Assembly: GCA_023458835.1 (NCBI GenBank) | Contig: JAEWWY010000399.1 | Coordinates: forward strand, 1-11,460 | Length of the DNA stretch: 11,460 nt | Source: Bacillota bacterium | GTDB lineage: Bacteria > Bacillota > Clostridia > Christensenellales > Aristaeellaceae | Direction of reading: 5' to 3' | Translations under genes and position numbers: made by a program | The notes under the pieces: generated by a model | The model's input: only the letters and a program-made list of their open reading frames with translations | Database searches by the model: none | What the model was told of the DNA's origin: nothing | Part shown: positions 1 to 6,866 of the stretch, one piece after another | How the letters are laid out: each line of letters starts with the position of its first letter | How positions within the stretch are numbered: position 1 is the first letter of the stretch

Positions 1-123
1 GTCGTCATCCTTTGACGCCTGCAAAAAAGAGCCGGACAGATACGCGCCGCAGTACCCCGGGAAGCGGGAGCCATATTGTTCCACCCATTCTTGCGCAATG
101 GCGCGGGCTTCCTGAACATGCAT
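1..123 (-). CDS. Nucleotidyltransferase-like protein, N-terminal part only (gene runs off the window)
   Basis: An open frame of 41 codons starts with ATG at 123 and continues past position 1; it is too short to stand out by length. The peptide begins MHVQEARAIAQEWVEQYGSR and contains GAYLSGSFLQASKDDD near residues 26-41. The hydrophobic-Gly-Ser pattern (LSGSF) resembles the first motif of Pol-beta-type nucleotidyltransferase folds, in which Gly-Ser is followed about ten residues later by an acidic D-x-D pair; that pair would lie outside the window. An in-frame TAG occurs 13 codons upstream, so the start must lie after it, and ATG 123 is the only good choice. The ribosome binding site is weak. 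The gene is co-oriented with tsaD and starts about 50 bp after its stop, so it is probably the last or a late gene of the secA-prfB cluster. Function and substrate cannot be told from this fragment. Confidence 0.55.
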   Translation of the reverse strand, partial: MHVQEARAIAQEWVEQYGSRFPGYCGAYLSGSFLQASKDDD

Positions 124-175
124 CTGCGCACACCATCCGTTTATCTTTAAGTGCCGCTGCTAATACAGCAGCACC

Positions 176-1234
176 TTATACCAGCCTCAGAGCCGGCTGG
201 GCGTTCAGCGACAGGCCGGCCATTTCACCCCGCACCAGCCGGTAATAGGCTGCGGCGGCGATCATGGCCGCGTTGTCCGTGCACAGGGAAAGCCTGGGCA
301 TATACAGAGGAATGCCCGCGCTATTACACTGTTCCTGCATCATACGCCGAAGCAGGCTGTTGGCGGAAACGCCCCCGGCCAGCGCAAGGGCGGTCGCCTT
401 TGTTTCCCTGGCGGCCAGCAGCGCCTTTTCGCACAGGGAGGATACCACCGCCATCCGGAAGGCGGCTGCCATGTCGGCCTTTGGCAGGGGCCTTCCCTGC
501 TGGGTCAGTTTGTGGGCTTCATTGATGAAGGCTGTTTTCAGGCCTGAAAAGCTGTAATCATAGCGCCCCTCGGGGCGGGGCCGGGGCAGCGGAAAGGCGG
601 ATGGATCACCTTCCTCCGCCAGCGCGTCCAGGCGCGGTCCGCCGGGATAGGGTAAATCCAGCACCCGGGCCGCCTTGTCGAAGGCCTCCCCGGCAGCGTC
701 GTCCTGGGTCTGGCCCAGCAGATGATAAACGCCGTACTCCTTCACCTGGATCAGGTGGCTGTGGCCGCCGCTGACCACAAGGCTCAAAAACGGCGGCGTC
801 AAATCCGGGTGGGAAAGATAATTGGCGCTGACATGGCCCTCGATATGGTTCACGGGAATCAGAGGCAGGTTTGCCGCATAGGCCAGGCCCTTCATGCAGC
901 TAACGCCTGTCAGCAGCGCGCCCACCAGGCCGGGGCCGTAGGTTACAGCCAAGGCATCGATTTCGGGAAGGACCATACCCGCTTCCTTCAGGGCCTGGTC
1001 GATCACCCGGTCGCAGGCGTCTACATGGGCGCGGCTGGCGATTTCCGGTACTACACCGCCATACAGCGTGTGCAGGTCGATTTGGGAAAACACAACGTTG
1101 CTGATGATTTTTCGCCCGTTTTCCACGACGGCCGCCGCCGTCTCATCGCAGGAGGTTTCCAGGGCCAGGATCCGCACCGATTCCTTTGCTTTGAGGGCGT
1201 TCCCTTTTTCCCGGCAGGATGATTCATATGTCAT
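176..1234 (-). CDS. tsaD: tRNA N6-adenosine threonylcarbamoyltransferase TsaD
   Basis: This is the universal Kae1/YgjD family enzyme. It transfers the threonylcarbamoyl group from threonylcarbamoyl-AMP to A37 of ANN-decoding tRNAs, giving t6A, in the cytoplasm with TsaB and TsaE. Residues visible in the 352-residue reading include LALETSCDETAAA (23-35), the metal-binding HIEGH (His130, His134), VSGGHSHL (154-161), GEAFDKAARVL (182-192), SFSGLKTA (228-235), AGGVSANSLLR (286-296) and the metal Asp320 in CTDNAAMIA. All are intact. The ATG at 1234 has AAAGGA ten bases upstream and overlaps the previous gene by 11 bp, but it gives a tail of about 19 residues not usual in the family. A GTG at 1177, preceded four bases earlier by AAAGGA, would give a 333-residue protein that starts right at the conserved MRILALETSCDET, so the true start may be 1177. 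The gene is co-oriented with the DUF1461 gene upstream. Confidence 0.96.
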   Translation of the reverse strand: MTYESSCREKGNALKAKESVRILALETSCDETAAAVVENGRKIISNVVFSQIDLHTLYGGVVPEIASRAHVDACDRVIDQALKEAGMVLPEIDALAVTYGPGLVGALLTGVSCMKGLAYAANLPLIPVNHIEGHVSANYLSHPDLTPPFLSLVVSGGHSHLIQVKEYGVYHLLGQTQDDAAGEAFDKAARVLDLPYPGGPRLDALAEEGDPSAFPLPRPRPEGRYDYSFSGLKTAFINEAHKLTQQGRPLPKADMAAAFRMAVVSSLCEKALLAARETKATALALAGGVSANSLLRRMMQEQCNSAGIPLYMPRLSLCTDNAAMIAAAAYYRLVRGEMAGLSLNAQPALRLV

Positions 1235-1919
1235 GCTTGCGGTTTCCTTTTTTCAGGTACAGGATGGCGGCCAGGTTAAAAAGCGCCGCGCCGGCCAGGG
1301 AGAATAAACCGATGCGGGCCGCATATGCCATAAAGAATGAGGTGGGCATCAATTGCAGCAGCAGGTCCTGCCTGGGATTCAAAATCCACAGGTCATTTGT
1401 GAAAAATGCGTGGTGGAACAGAGTAAACAACGTATGAAAATCCAACGCAGCCCACACGGCCAGGGCGATACCCAGCGCGGCAATAAACAGGCTGATGCGG
1501 ATATAATTGCGGCAGAGCAAAGCGAGCATGGGGCGAAAACGGAATACCGCCAGCGCAAGGCAGACAACCGCAATCAACAGGCAGAACCAAAATACGGACC
1601 GGCACAGGAAAAAGAGGTTCCTCACATCCTGCATGTGAAGGAGTTCCTTCTCCGAAAAGGCTTCCCTCAATTGCCCGTGGACAAATAATGTGGCCTGAAA
1701 GGTATCCCCCCGGCCGGTAAGATAGGCCGTGATCTTTTCGGCCAGGCCGGGGTATTCCTGGACATCCACGCCGGTGGTGCCGGGATCGGCGTGGCGCAGG
1801 AACATGGTATTCATATAGCCTGCGTTTCCCGCTACAGCGAGGAGGATTCCGCATAAGAGGCCGAGGAGAAGGGTTAAGCAGAGCAGTATACATCCTGCGG
1901 CCTGCAATATCTTTTTCAT
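1224..1919 (-). CDS. DUF1461/TIGR01906 integral membrane protein, Lit-like (lipoprotein intramolecular transacylase family)
   Basis: This is a 231-residue membrane protein with about four predicted membrane helices (residues about 8-30, 108-127, 141-159 and 197-222) and an external-type loop between helices 1 and 2. It carries the family signature: FSEKELLHMQDVR (His95) before helix 2 and HHAFFTNDLWILNP (His169-His170, Asn175-Asp176) before helix 4. This family contains Lit of low-GC Firmicutes, which moves an acyl chain from the diacylglyceryl cysteine of lipoproteins to the cysteine amino group, giving lyso-form lipoproteins; conserved histidines in these loops are the catalytic candidates. 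Whether this homologue has Lit activity is inference. The frame is open to 1973, but the extra 18 residues would be read from a palindromic repeat, so I place the start at ATG 1919, where the hydrophobic helix begins. Its binding site is weak. The 3' end overlaps the tsaD start by 11 bp if tsaD begins at 1234. Confidence 0.85.
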   Translation of the reverse strand: MKKILQAAGCILLCLTLLLGLLCGILLAVAGNAGYMNTMFLRHADPGTTGVDVQEYPGLAEKITAYLTGRGDTFQATLFVHGQLREAFSEKELLHMQDVRNLFFLCRSVFWFCLLIAVVCLALAVFRFRPMLALLCRNYIRISLFIAALGIALAVWAALDFHTLFTLFHHAFFTNDLWILNPRQDLLLQLMPTSFFMAYAARIGLFSLAGAALFNLAAILYLKKGNRKHDI

Positions 1920-1953
1920 GAACTCATATCCAATATAAGGTTTTTGAAGGGGT

Positions 1954-1988
1954 CCAGGGGGGACTTTTTTCAAAAAGTCCCCCCCTGG
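1954..1988. repeat. Long palindromic intergenic element between prfB and the Lit-like gene
   Basis: The two arms are CCAGGGGGGACTTTTT (1954-1969) and AAAAAGTCCCCCCCTGG (1972-1988). They are complementary except for one extra C in the right arm, and are separated by only two bases. The pairing gives a stem of about 16 bp. The element lies in the 75-bp gap between the prfB stop and ATG 1919. No T-run directly follows the stem on the minus strand, so it is not a classical terminator, although the stem could slow or partly stop polymerase or protect the 3' end of the prfB message. The sequence type (GGGGTCCAGGGGGGAC...) resembles dispersed palindromes I recall from gut Clostridia; copy number cannot be judged from one window. 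Confidence 0.75.
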
Positions 1989-1994
1989 CGTTCT

Positions 1995-3093
1995 TTATTG
2001 CATCTTCAAATACGCGGTGACAAAACCGGAGAGGTTGCCGTTCATCACGTCATCCACGTTGCCGGATTCAAAGCCGGTGCGATGATCCTTGACCATGGTG
2101 TAGGGCTGGAAGACGTAGCTGCGTATTTGACTGCCCCAGTCGATCTTTTTCATTTCGCCCTTGATATCCGCCATCTTTTCTTCCTTATCCCGCTCCCTGA
2201 GTTCCAGAAGCTTGCTGCGCAGCATCTTTAGGCACATTTCCTTGTTTTGCACCTGGCTGCGCTCGTTCTGACACTGGACGACGGTATTGGTGGGGATATG
2301 GGTCATGCGCACGGCGGAATCGGTACGGTTTACGTGCTGGCCGCCCGCGCCGCTGGCCCGGTAGGTATCGATACGTACTTCCTCCATATTGATGACAAAA
2401 GCACCGTCGTCCTCCAGCATGGGCGCCACGTCCAGGGAGGAGAAGGAGGTGTGGCGCCGGGCGTTACTATCAAAGGGGCTGATGCGCACCAGCCGGTGCA
2501 CGCCCTTTTCGCCCCGCAAAAAACCGTAGGCATTGTCGCCGTCCACCTCGAAGGTGACGCTTTTGATGCCGGCTTCGTCGCCGTCCAAAAGGTCCAGCAG
2601 CTTTACCTTGAAGCCCATGATCTCGCAGTAGCGCATGTACATGCGGTAGAGCATCTGCGTCCAGTCCTGGGCCTCGGTGCCGCCGGCGCCGGCGTGCAGG
2701 GAAAGGATGGCGTTGCAGGTATCGTATTCGCCCCGCATCAGCGTTTCCAGCTCCAGGGCGTCGGCATCTTTGCGAAGGGCCTCGATGGCCTGGCCGGCTT
2801 CCGTCACCAGGTCCTCGTCGTTTCCTTCCAAGGCCAGCTCCATCATCACTTCGATGTCGTCAGCCTGGCTGTTCAAATGATCATAATGGCCCAGCTTGCT
2901 TTTCAGCGCGCTGATGCGCTGATTTACTTTGGTGGAGCGCTCCAGATTGTTCCAGAAGTCCGGAGCATTCATTTCTTCTTCCAGCTCGCTGATTTCTTCC
3001 TTCATGCGGGCGATGTTAAAGTGCATCACCTGCCTGCATAATGCTTTCACGGATCTGAATCAGGTCCTGCCGGAATTGGTCCAACTCGATCAT
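1995..3093 (-). CDS. prfB: Peptide chain release factor 2 (RF2), expressed through a programmed +1 frameshift
   Basis: RF2 releases nascent peptides at UGA and UAA codons in the ribosomal A site. The main frame carries the anticodon-like tripeptide SPF inside LVRISPFDSNARRH and the catalytic GGQ in RASGAGGQHVNRTDSAVR. The N-terminal residues lie in another frame. ATG 3093, with AAAGGA nine bases upstream, starts MIELDQFRQDL... and reaches codon 25 (CTT, 3021-3019), which is followed by TAA (3018-3016). A +1 slip skips T3018 and continues with AAC (3017-3015) as NIARMKEEISELEEEMN..., giving 365 residues, the same length as E. coli RF2 and with the shift at the same codon. The downstream frame alone has only a poorly placed GTG at 3050. 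The gene starts 30 bp after the secA stop, the same secA-prfB order as in Bacillus. The odd point is the TAA, where nearly all known prfB genes have TGA. Confidence 0.95.
3015..3031 (-). promoter_or_regulatory. prfB: prfB +1 programmed frameshift site with UAA instead of UGA
   Basis: Read on the minus strand, the site is AGGTGAT GCA CTT TAA C. CTT at 3021-3019 is the slippery P-site codon, which can re-pair as TTT after a +1 step. TAA at 3018-3016 is the zero-frame stop. AGGTGAT at 3031-3025 matches seven bases of the extended Shine-Dalgarno complement (AGGAGGTGATC) and ends three bases before CTT; its AGG core ends seven bases before CTT. In the usual site the order is SD-like element, CUU, UGA, C. 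Here UGA C has become UAA C, so the first residue after the shift is Asn in place of the usual Asp. Because UAA is read by RF1 as well as RF2, feedback specific to RF2 should be weaker than with UGA. Confidence 0.85.
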
Positions 3094-3123
3094 GCCATCA
3101 CATCCTTTATATTCCTCAAAGGG

Positions 3124-5817
3124 TTACTCGTCTTTGCCGTGGCAGTGTTTGTATTTCTTCCCGCTGCCACAGGGGCACAATGCGTTGCGGCTGATCTTGC
3201 CGCCGTCGGGCAATGTTCTTTGCTGCATGGTATTGGCGTCGGCGCCGGTCGCCTGGGTGGGGGTGGCTACCGCGCGGCGCTCCGGGGCCTTTTGCACCCG
3301 GGCTTGGTAGAGTCTGGTCACAGTGTCCTCCCGGATGAGGCGCACCATCTCCTCAAACATGTCGAAGCTCTCCAGCTTGTACTCCGTCACAGGATCCTTC
3401 TGGCCGTAAGCCCTAAGCCCGATGCCGTCCCGCAGGTGGTCCATGGCATCGATATGATCCATCCACCTCGCGTCCACAGCGGAAAGGAGCACCACCCGCT
3501 CGAATTCCCGCATGTCGATGCCCATTTCGGAAAGCATGGTTTCCCGCTCCATGTAGAACGCTTCGGCCTGCTTTTGCAGGAAGGCTTCAAACTCCTCCGC
3601 TTCCCATGTATCAATTTCCTGGCGGTGGGCGGCGATGGTGCCTTTTTTCAGGCACAGCTTTTCCAAGTAATCGCTCACGCTTTCAATATCCCAATCCACG
3701 GAGCTTTCTCCGGCGCAATGGCGGGCCACCACCGAATGGATCAGGTCCTTGATGAGCTTTTGGATATAATCCCGCATATTGGCGCCCTGGAGCACCTGGC
3801 GGCGCTGGCCGTAAATGATCTCCCGCTGCTGGATCATGACATCGTCAAACTGCAAAACATGGCGGCGGATGTCAAAGTTCCGGCCCTCGATGCGCTTTTG
3901 CGCGCTTTCGATCTGCTTTGTCAAGAGCCCCGCTTCCATGGGCTGCTCGTCGTTCATGCCCAGCCGTTCCACCAGGGGGGCGATGCGCTCGGAACCGAAC
4001 AGGCGCATTACATCGTCTTCCAGGGAAATGAAGAACTGGGTGGAACCGGGATCGCCCTGGCGGCCGGCCCGGCCGCGCAACTGGTTATCGATGCGGCGGC
4101 TTTCATGGCGCTCGGTGCCGATGATATGCAGACCGCCCACCGCCACCACCCGGTCATGCTCCACGTCGGTGGTCTTCTTGAAATTCTGGAAAAGCTCATT
4201 GTAGCGCGCCCTGGCATCCAATACTTCCTGGGGCACGTTTTCGTTGTGGCCGATGGCTTCCTCGATGAGCTCGGGGAGGACTTCCTCCTGGCGCATCTGC
4301 CGCCGGGCCAGATAATCCGGGTTGCCGCCCAGCAGGATGTCGGTACCGCGGCCCGCCATGTTGGTGGCGATGGTGACGGCCCCGAAATGGCCGGCCTGGG
4401 CCACGATCTCTGCTTCCTTTTGATGGTGCTTGGCGTTTAATACCTCGTGCTGCACGCCACGAAGCTCCAGCATGCGGCTGAGCATCTCGCTGGTTTCCAC
4501 CGATACGGTGCCCACCAATACCGGCTGGCCTGTTTTGTTGCGGGCAACGATCTCCTCCACCACGGCCTTGAACTTGCCCTGCTTCGACTTATAGACCAAA
4601 TCGTTCAGATCCTTGCGGATCATTTCCTTGTTGGTGGGGATTTGGACCACGTCCAGGCTGTAGATGCTCTGGAACTCGTCCTCCTCGGTCTTTGCGGTAC
4701 CCGTCATGCCGGAAAGCTTCTTATACATGCGGAAATAGTTTTGAAAGGTGATGGTGGCCAGGGTCTTGCTTTCCCGCTCCACCTTTACCCGTTCCTTGGC
4801 CTCAATGGCCTGGTGCAGCCCGTCGGAATAACGGCGGCCCACCATGAGGCGGCCGGTGAACTCGTCCACGATGACGACCTCGCCGTTTTGCACCACGTAG
4901 TCCACATCCCGCTTCATGAGGACATGGGCCTTCAGCGCCTGGAGCACGTGATGGTTAAGCTCGGTATTTTCCACATCGGACAGGTTGTCCACCGAGAAGG
5001 CCTGCTCGGTTTTGCGGGTGCCTTCCTCTGTGAGGGTCACGGCTTTCAGCTTTTCATCAATGGAATAATCCGTTTCGTTGCGCAGCCGGGCCACAAAGCG
5101 GTCGGCCTTCTCATACATGTCGGTGGACTTGTCGCCCTGGCCGGAAATGATCAGCGGCGTGCGTGCCTCGTCGATCAGAATGGAGTCCACTTCGTCCACG
5201 ACGGCGAAGGGGTGCCCCCTTTGCACCATGTCCTTCTGGAAAATGACCATGTTGTCGCGCAGGTAGTCAAAGCCCAGCTCATTGTTGGTGCCGTAGGTGA
5301 TATCGCAGGCGTAGGCGGCCCGGCGCTGATCGTTGTTCAGGTCGTGGATGATCAGCCCTACCGTGAGCCCCAGGAAGCGGTAGATCTTACCCATCCATTC
5401 GCTGTCGCGCTTGGCCAGGTAATCGTTCACCGTCACGATATGTACGCCGTTGCCAGTGAGGGCGTTCAAGTAGGCGGGCAGGGTGGACAGCAGCGTTTTG
5501 CCTTCCCCTGTCTTCATTTCGGCGATCCGGCCCTGGTGGAGCACGATGCCGCCCAGCAATTGCACCCGGTAATGGCGCTGGCCGATGGTGCGGATGGCGG
5601 CTTCCCTGACGGTGGCGAAAGCTTCGGGGAGAATATCGTCCAGCGTGGAACCGGCGGCCAGCCGTTGCTTGAACTCCGCCGTTTTGGCTTGAAGCTGGCT
5701 ATCGGTAAGCTTTTTACAGCTCTCTTCCAGTGCCTCGATGGCGTTCACCGTTTTTTGAAGCCGCCGGATGGCTGCCTCATTGCTCCCGCCCAGCACTTTT
5801 TTGAAAATTTCCAGCAT
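3124..5817 (-). CDS. secA: Protein translocase ATPase SecA
   Basis: SecA is the cytoplasmic motor that pushes preproteins through the SecYEG channel using ATP. From ATG 5817 the protein has 897 residues. Visible parts, in order: Walker A MKTGEGKT (101-108), the nearby VTVNDYLAKRDSEWMG segment, Walker B VVDEVDSILIDEARTP (206-221), the second helicase-like half with MAGRGTDILLGGNPDYL and IIGTERHESRRIDNQLRGRAGRQGDPGS, the helical scaffold region, and a C-terminal zinc-binding tail CPCGSGKKYKHCHG (Cys881, Cys883, Cys892, His893). The domain order is complete. The frame is open to 5883, but those 22 residues would be read across the promoter. ATG 5817 has AAGGAG seven bases upstream and gives the normal MLEIFKKVLGG start. 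It is the first gene of the minus-strand cluster, with its own promoter 40 bp upstream and prfB 30 bp downstream. Confidence 0.98.
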   Translation of the reverse strand: MLEIFKKVLGGSNEAAIRRLQKTVNAIEALEESCKKLTDSQLQAKTAEFKQRLAAGSTLDDILPEAFATVREAAIRTIGQRHYRVQLLGGIVLHQGRIAEMKTGEGKTLLSTLPAYLNALTGNGVHIVTVNDYLAKRDSEWMGKIYRFLGLTVGLIIHDLNNDQRRAAYACDITYGTNNELGFDYLRDNMVIFQKDMVQRGHPFAVVDEVDSILIDEARTPLIISGQGDKSTDMYEKADRFVARLRNETDYSIDEKLKAVTLTEEGTRKTEQAFSVDNLSDVENTELNHHVLQALKAHVLMKRDVDYVVQNGEVVIVDEFTGRLMVGRRYSDGLHQAIEAKERVKVERESKTLATITFQNYFRMYKKLSGMTGTAKTEEDEFQSIYSLDVVQIPTNKEMIRKDLNDLVYKSKQGKFKAVVEEIVARNKTGQPVLVGTVSVETSEMLSRMLELRGVQHEVLNAKHHQKEAEIVAQAGHFGAVTIATNMAGRGTDILLGGNPDYLARRQMRQEEVLPELIEEAIGHNENVPQEVLDARARYNELFQNFKKTTDVEHDRVVAVGGLHIIGTERHESRRIDNQLRGRAGRQGDPGSTQFFISLEDDVMRLFGSERIAPLVERLGMNDEQPMEAGLLTKQIESAQKRIEGRNFDIRRHVLQFDDVMIQQREIIYGQRRQVLQGANMRDYIQKLIKDLIHSVVARHCAGESSVDWDIESVSDYLEKLCLKKGTIAAHRQEIDTWEAEEFEAFLQKQAEAFYMERETMLSEMGIDMREFERVVLLSAVDARWMDHIDAMDHLRDGIGLRAYGQKDPVTEYKLESFDMFEEMVRLIREDTVTRLYQARVQKAPERRAVATPTQATGADANTMQQRTLPDGGKISRNALCPCGSGKKYKHCHGKDE

Positions 5818-5863
5818 GTTTTTCTCCTTGGCGCACGTACTTTTGCTGTACATGCTACCTGTT

Positions 5864-5893
5864 ATTATACCATGAAAAAGCAAGGAGAATCAA
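5864..5893 (-). promoter_or_regulatory. Predicted sigma-A promoter of secA
   Basis: On the minus strand, TTGATT (5893-5888) lies 18 bp before a perfect TATAAT (5869-5864). Transcription would start near 5857, leaving a leader of about 40 bases with the AAGGAG ribosome binding site before ATG 5817. The -35 element lies inside the stem of the deoR terminator. Confidence 0.75.
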
Positions 5894-5918
5894 GGAAACA
5901 TTTCTTGATCCCCCTTGC
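5875..5918 (-). terminator. Rho-independent terminator of the DeoR-type repressor gene
   Basis: Plus-strand bases 5880-5894 (GCAAGGAGAATCAAG) pair with 5904-5918 (CTTGATCCCCCTTGC). The stem is about 15 bp with two imperfect positions and a nine-base loop. On the minus strand the stem is followed at once by TTTTT (5879-5875). It lies 18 bp after the end of the repressor gene and just before secA. Confidence 0.8.
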
Positions 5919-5935
5919 GCTCAGGTGTATGTTAT

Positions 5936-6682
5936 TCAAACATGAATCACTTTCCTGCCAAGCTTCACCATTTCCGCCGGCACGGCATCGCTGGGCAGTG
6001 CGTCCGTAATCAGGGTATCCACTTGCCCAAGGGTTGCCACAAAGGCGCGGCATACGGCACCGAACTTGGTGTGGTCGCACAAGAGCACCATTTGCTGGGC
6101 GTTTGCGATCATAGAGCGCTTCAGGGAAGCGCTGTTCATGTACGGATCTGTAATGCCGTGCTCCGGATGCACACCAGACGCGCCCATGAAAAATGTATGG
6201 GCGCGCATGCTGCTGATCAGCGATTCCGCCAGCGAACCCACCACCCCGGCCATGGGCCCCTCGCTGCCGACATTGCCCCCGCAGACGTATACTTCAATGG
6301 TAGGGTTTCCGGTATACAGTTTGTAGGCAATATAAATGCTGTTGGTGACCACGCAAATGTTGTCGATGGCAATCAAGGCGTCCGCCAGCAGGTTGTTGGT
6401 GGAACCGGCATCCAGAAACAGCGTATCATGCGGTTTGATCAATTCCAGCGCCGCATGCACGATCCGCAGCTTTTGCGGCGTCATTTCCGGTTTGGCGCCT
6501 ACATCTGTTTTCAGCAGCAGCGCCCCGCCGTTGATGTATTGCAGATGGCCCGATTCATCCAGGCGCGTAAGCGCCCTCCGTATGGTGGCAGGGGAGGCGT
6601 TCACCTGCATGCATAGGTCCTGAACCGTCATGTATTGGTGGACCCGCAGCAGCCGGATAATGGCTTCATCCCGTTCATTCAT
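5936..6682 (-). CDS. DeoR/GlpR-family transcriptional repressor
   Basis: This is a 248-residue regulator of sugar or sugar-phosphate genes. The N-terminal winged helix-turn-helix spans about residues 5-55 (MTVQDLCMQVNASPATIRRA, then LTRLDESGHLQYINGGA), close to the DeoR-family DNA-binding signature. The C-terminal DeoRC sensor domain, which in this family usually binds a phosphorylated sugar, shows DAGSTNNLLADAL (91-103), VVTNSIYIAYKL (111-122), FFMGASG (164-170), HGITDPYMNSASLKRSMI (175-192) and CDHTKFG (202-208). All expected blocks are present. The frame is open to ATG 6697, but the predicted transcript would begin near 6708, and the only well-spaced binding site (GGAG, nine bases) serves ATG 6682, so I choose that start. 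The gene stands divergent to the transporter operon, which it probably controls. The effector is unknown. Confidence 0.93.
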   Translation of the reverse strand: MNERDEAIIRLLRVHQYMTVQDLCMQVNASPATIRRALTRLDESGHLQYINGGALLLKTDVGAKPEMTPQKLRIVHAALELIKPHDTLFLDAGSTNNLLADALIAIDNICVVTNSIYIAYKLYTGNPTIEVYVCGGNVGSEGPMAGVVGSLAESLISSMRAHTFFMGASGVHPEHGITDPYMNSASLKRSMIANAQQMVLLCDHTKFGAVCRAFVATLGQVDTLITDALPSDAVPAEMVKLGRKVIHV

Positions 6683-6714
6683 ATCCATATGCTCCATCCG
6701 TTTGTTTCCCTAAA

Positions 6715-6743
6715 ATCATAAATGGAATCACCGGGCGTGTCAA
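6715..6743 (-). promoter_or_regulatory. Predicted sigma-A promoter of the DeoR-type repressor gene
   Basis: On the minus strand a perfect TTGACA (6743-6738) is separated by 17 bp from TATGAT (6720-6715). The predicted start near 6708 leaves a leader of about 26 bases before ATG 6682. Confidence 0.82.
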
Positions 6744-6785
6744 GCGTATTTCTTCTCACAAACATACGGCAATCTTGCAAAATTA

Positions 6786-6817
6786 TGACCAAAAGTAATC
6801 AAAATGTGATTGAAAAT
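6786..6817. promoter_or_regulatory. Candidate operator: A-rich direct repeats plus inverted repeat at the operon promoter
   Basis: Three similar segments follow each other: ACCAAAAGT (6788-6796), ATCAAAATGT (6798-6807) and TTGAAAATG (6810-6818), at steps of about 10 and 12 bp. In addition, AATCA (6797-6801) and TGATT (6807-6811) form an inverted repeat with five bases between. The group overlaps the -35 box of the rightward promoter. The first copy (6786-6796) fits the 11-mer direct-repeat pattern WRAYCAADARD that I recall for the DeoR-family repressor IolR of Bacillus. That the neighbouring repressor binds here is inference. Confidence 0.5.
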
Positions 6818-6838
6818 GATCTAGCAGTGGTATATAAT
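6810..6838 (+). promoter_or_regulatory. Predicted sigma-A promoter of the MBL-hydrolase/ABC-transporter operon
   Basis: TTGAAA (6810-6815) and TATAAT (6833-6838) are separated by 17 bp. The start would be near 6845, about 22 bases before ATG 6867. The -35 box lies within the candidate operator repeats, which fits repression by a regulator bound there. Confidence 0.8.
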
Positions 6839-6866
6839 AGGATCAGCCAGTCAAGGAGGAGCAAAA

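Noticed and set aside
151..174. Short inverted repeat (GCTGCT / AGCAGC with outer GTGC / GCAC) just after tsaD, considered as a terminator.
   Set aside because: The stem is only about six continuous base pairs with a bulge, and no T-run follows on the minus strand. A co-oriented gene starts right after it.
3015..3093. The break in the prfB frame considered as a pseudogene or sequencing frameshift.
   Set aside because: The position (codon 26), the CTT slippery codon, the upstream SD-like element and the RF2-like leader peptide all match the known programmed frameshift, and the rest of RF2 is intact.
2929..6009. Two very long plus-strand open frames (about 503 and 520 codons) opposite prfB and secA.
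   Set aside because: They lie exactly antisense to well-identified genes, have low-complexity Ala/His/Val-rich translations with no domain features and no good ribosome binding sites. They are codon-bias shadows.
6810..6826. Possible CcpA cre-like site TTGAAAATGATCTAGC at the operon promoter.
   Set aside because: Three defined positions of the cre consensus, including the central C, do not match, so it is too weak to call.
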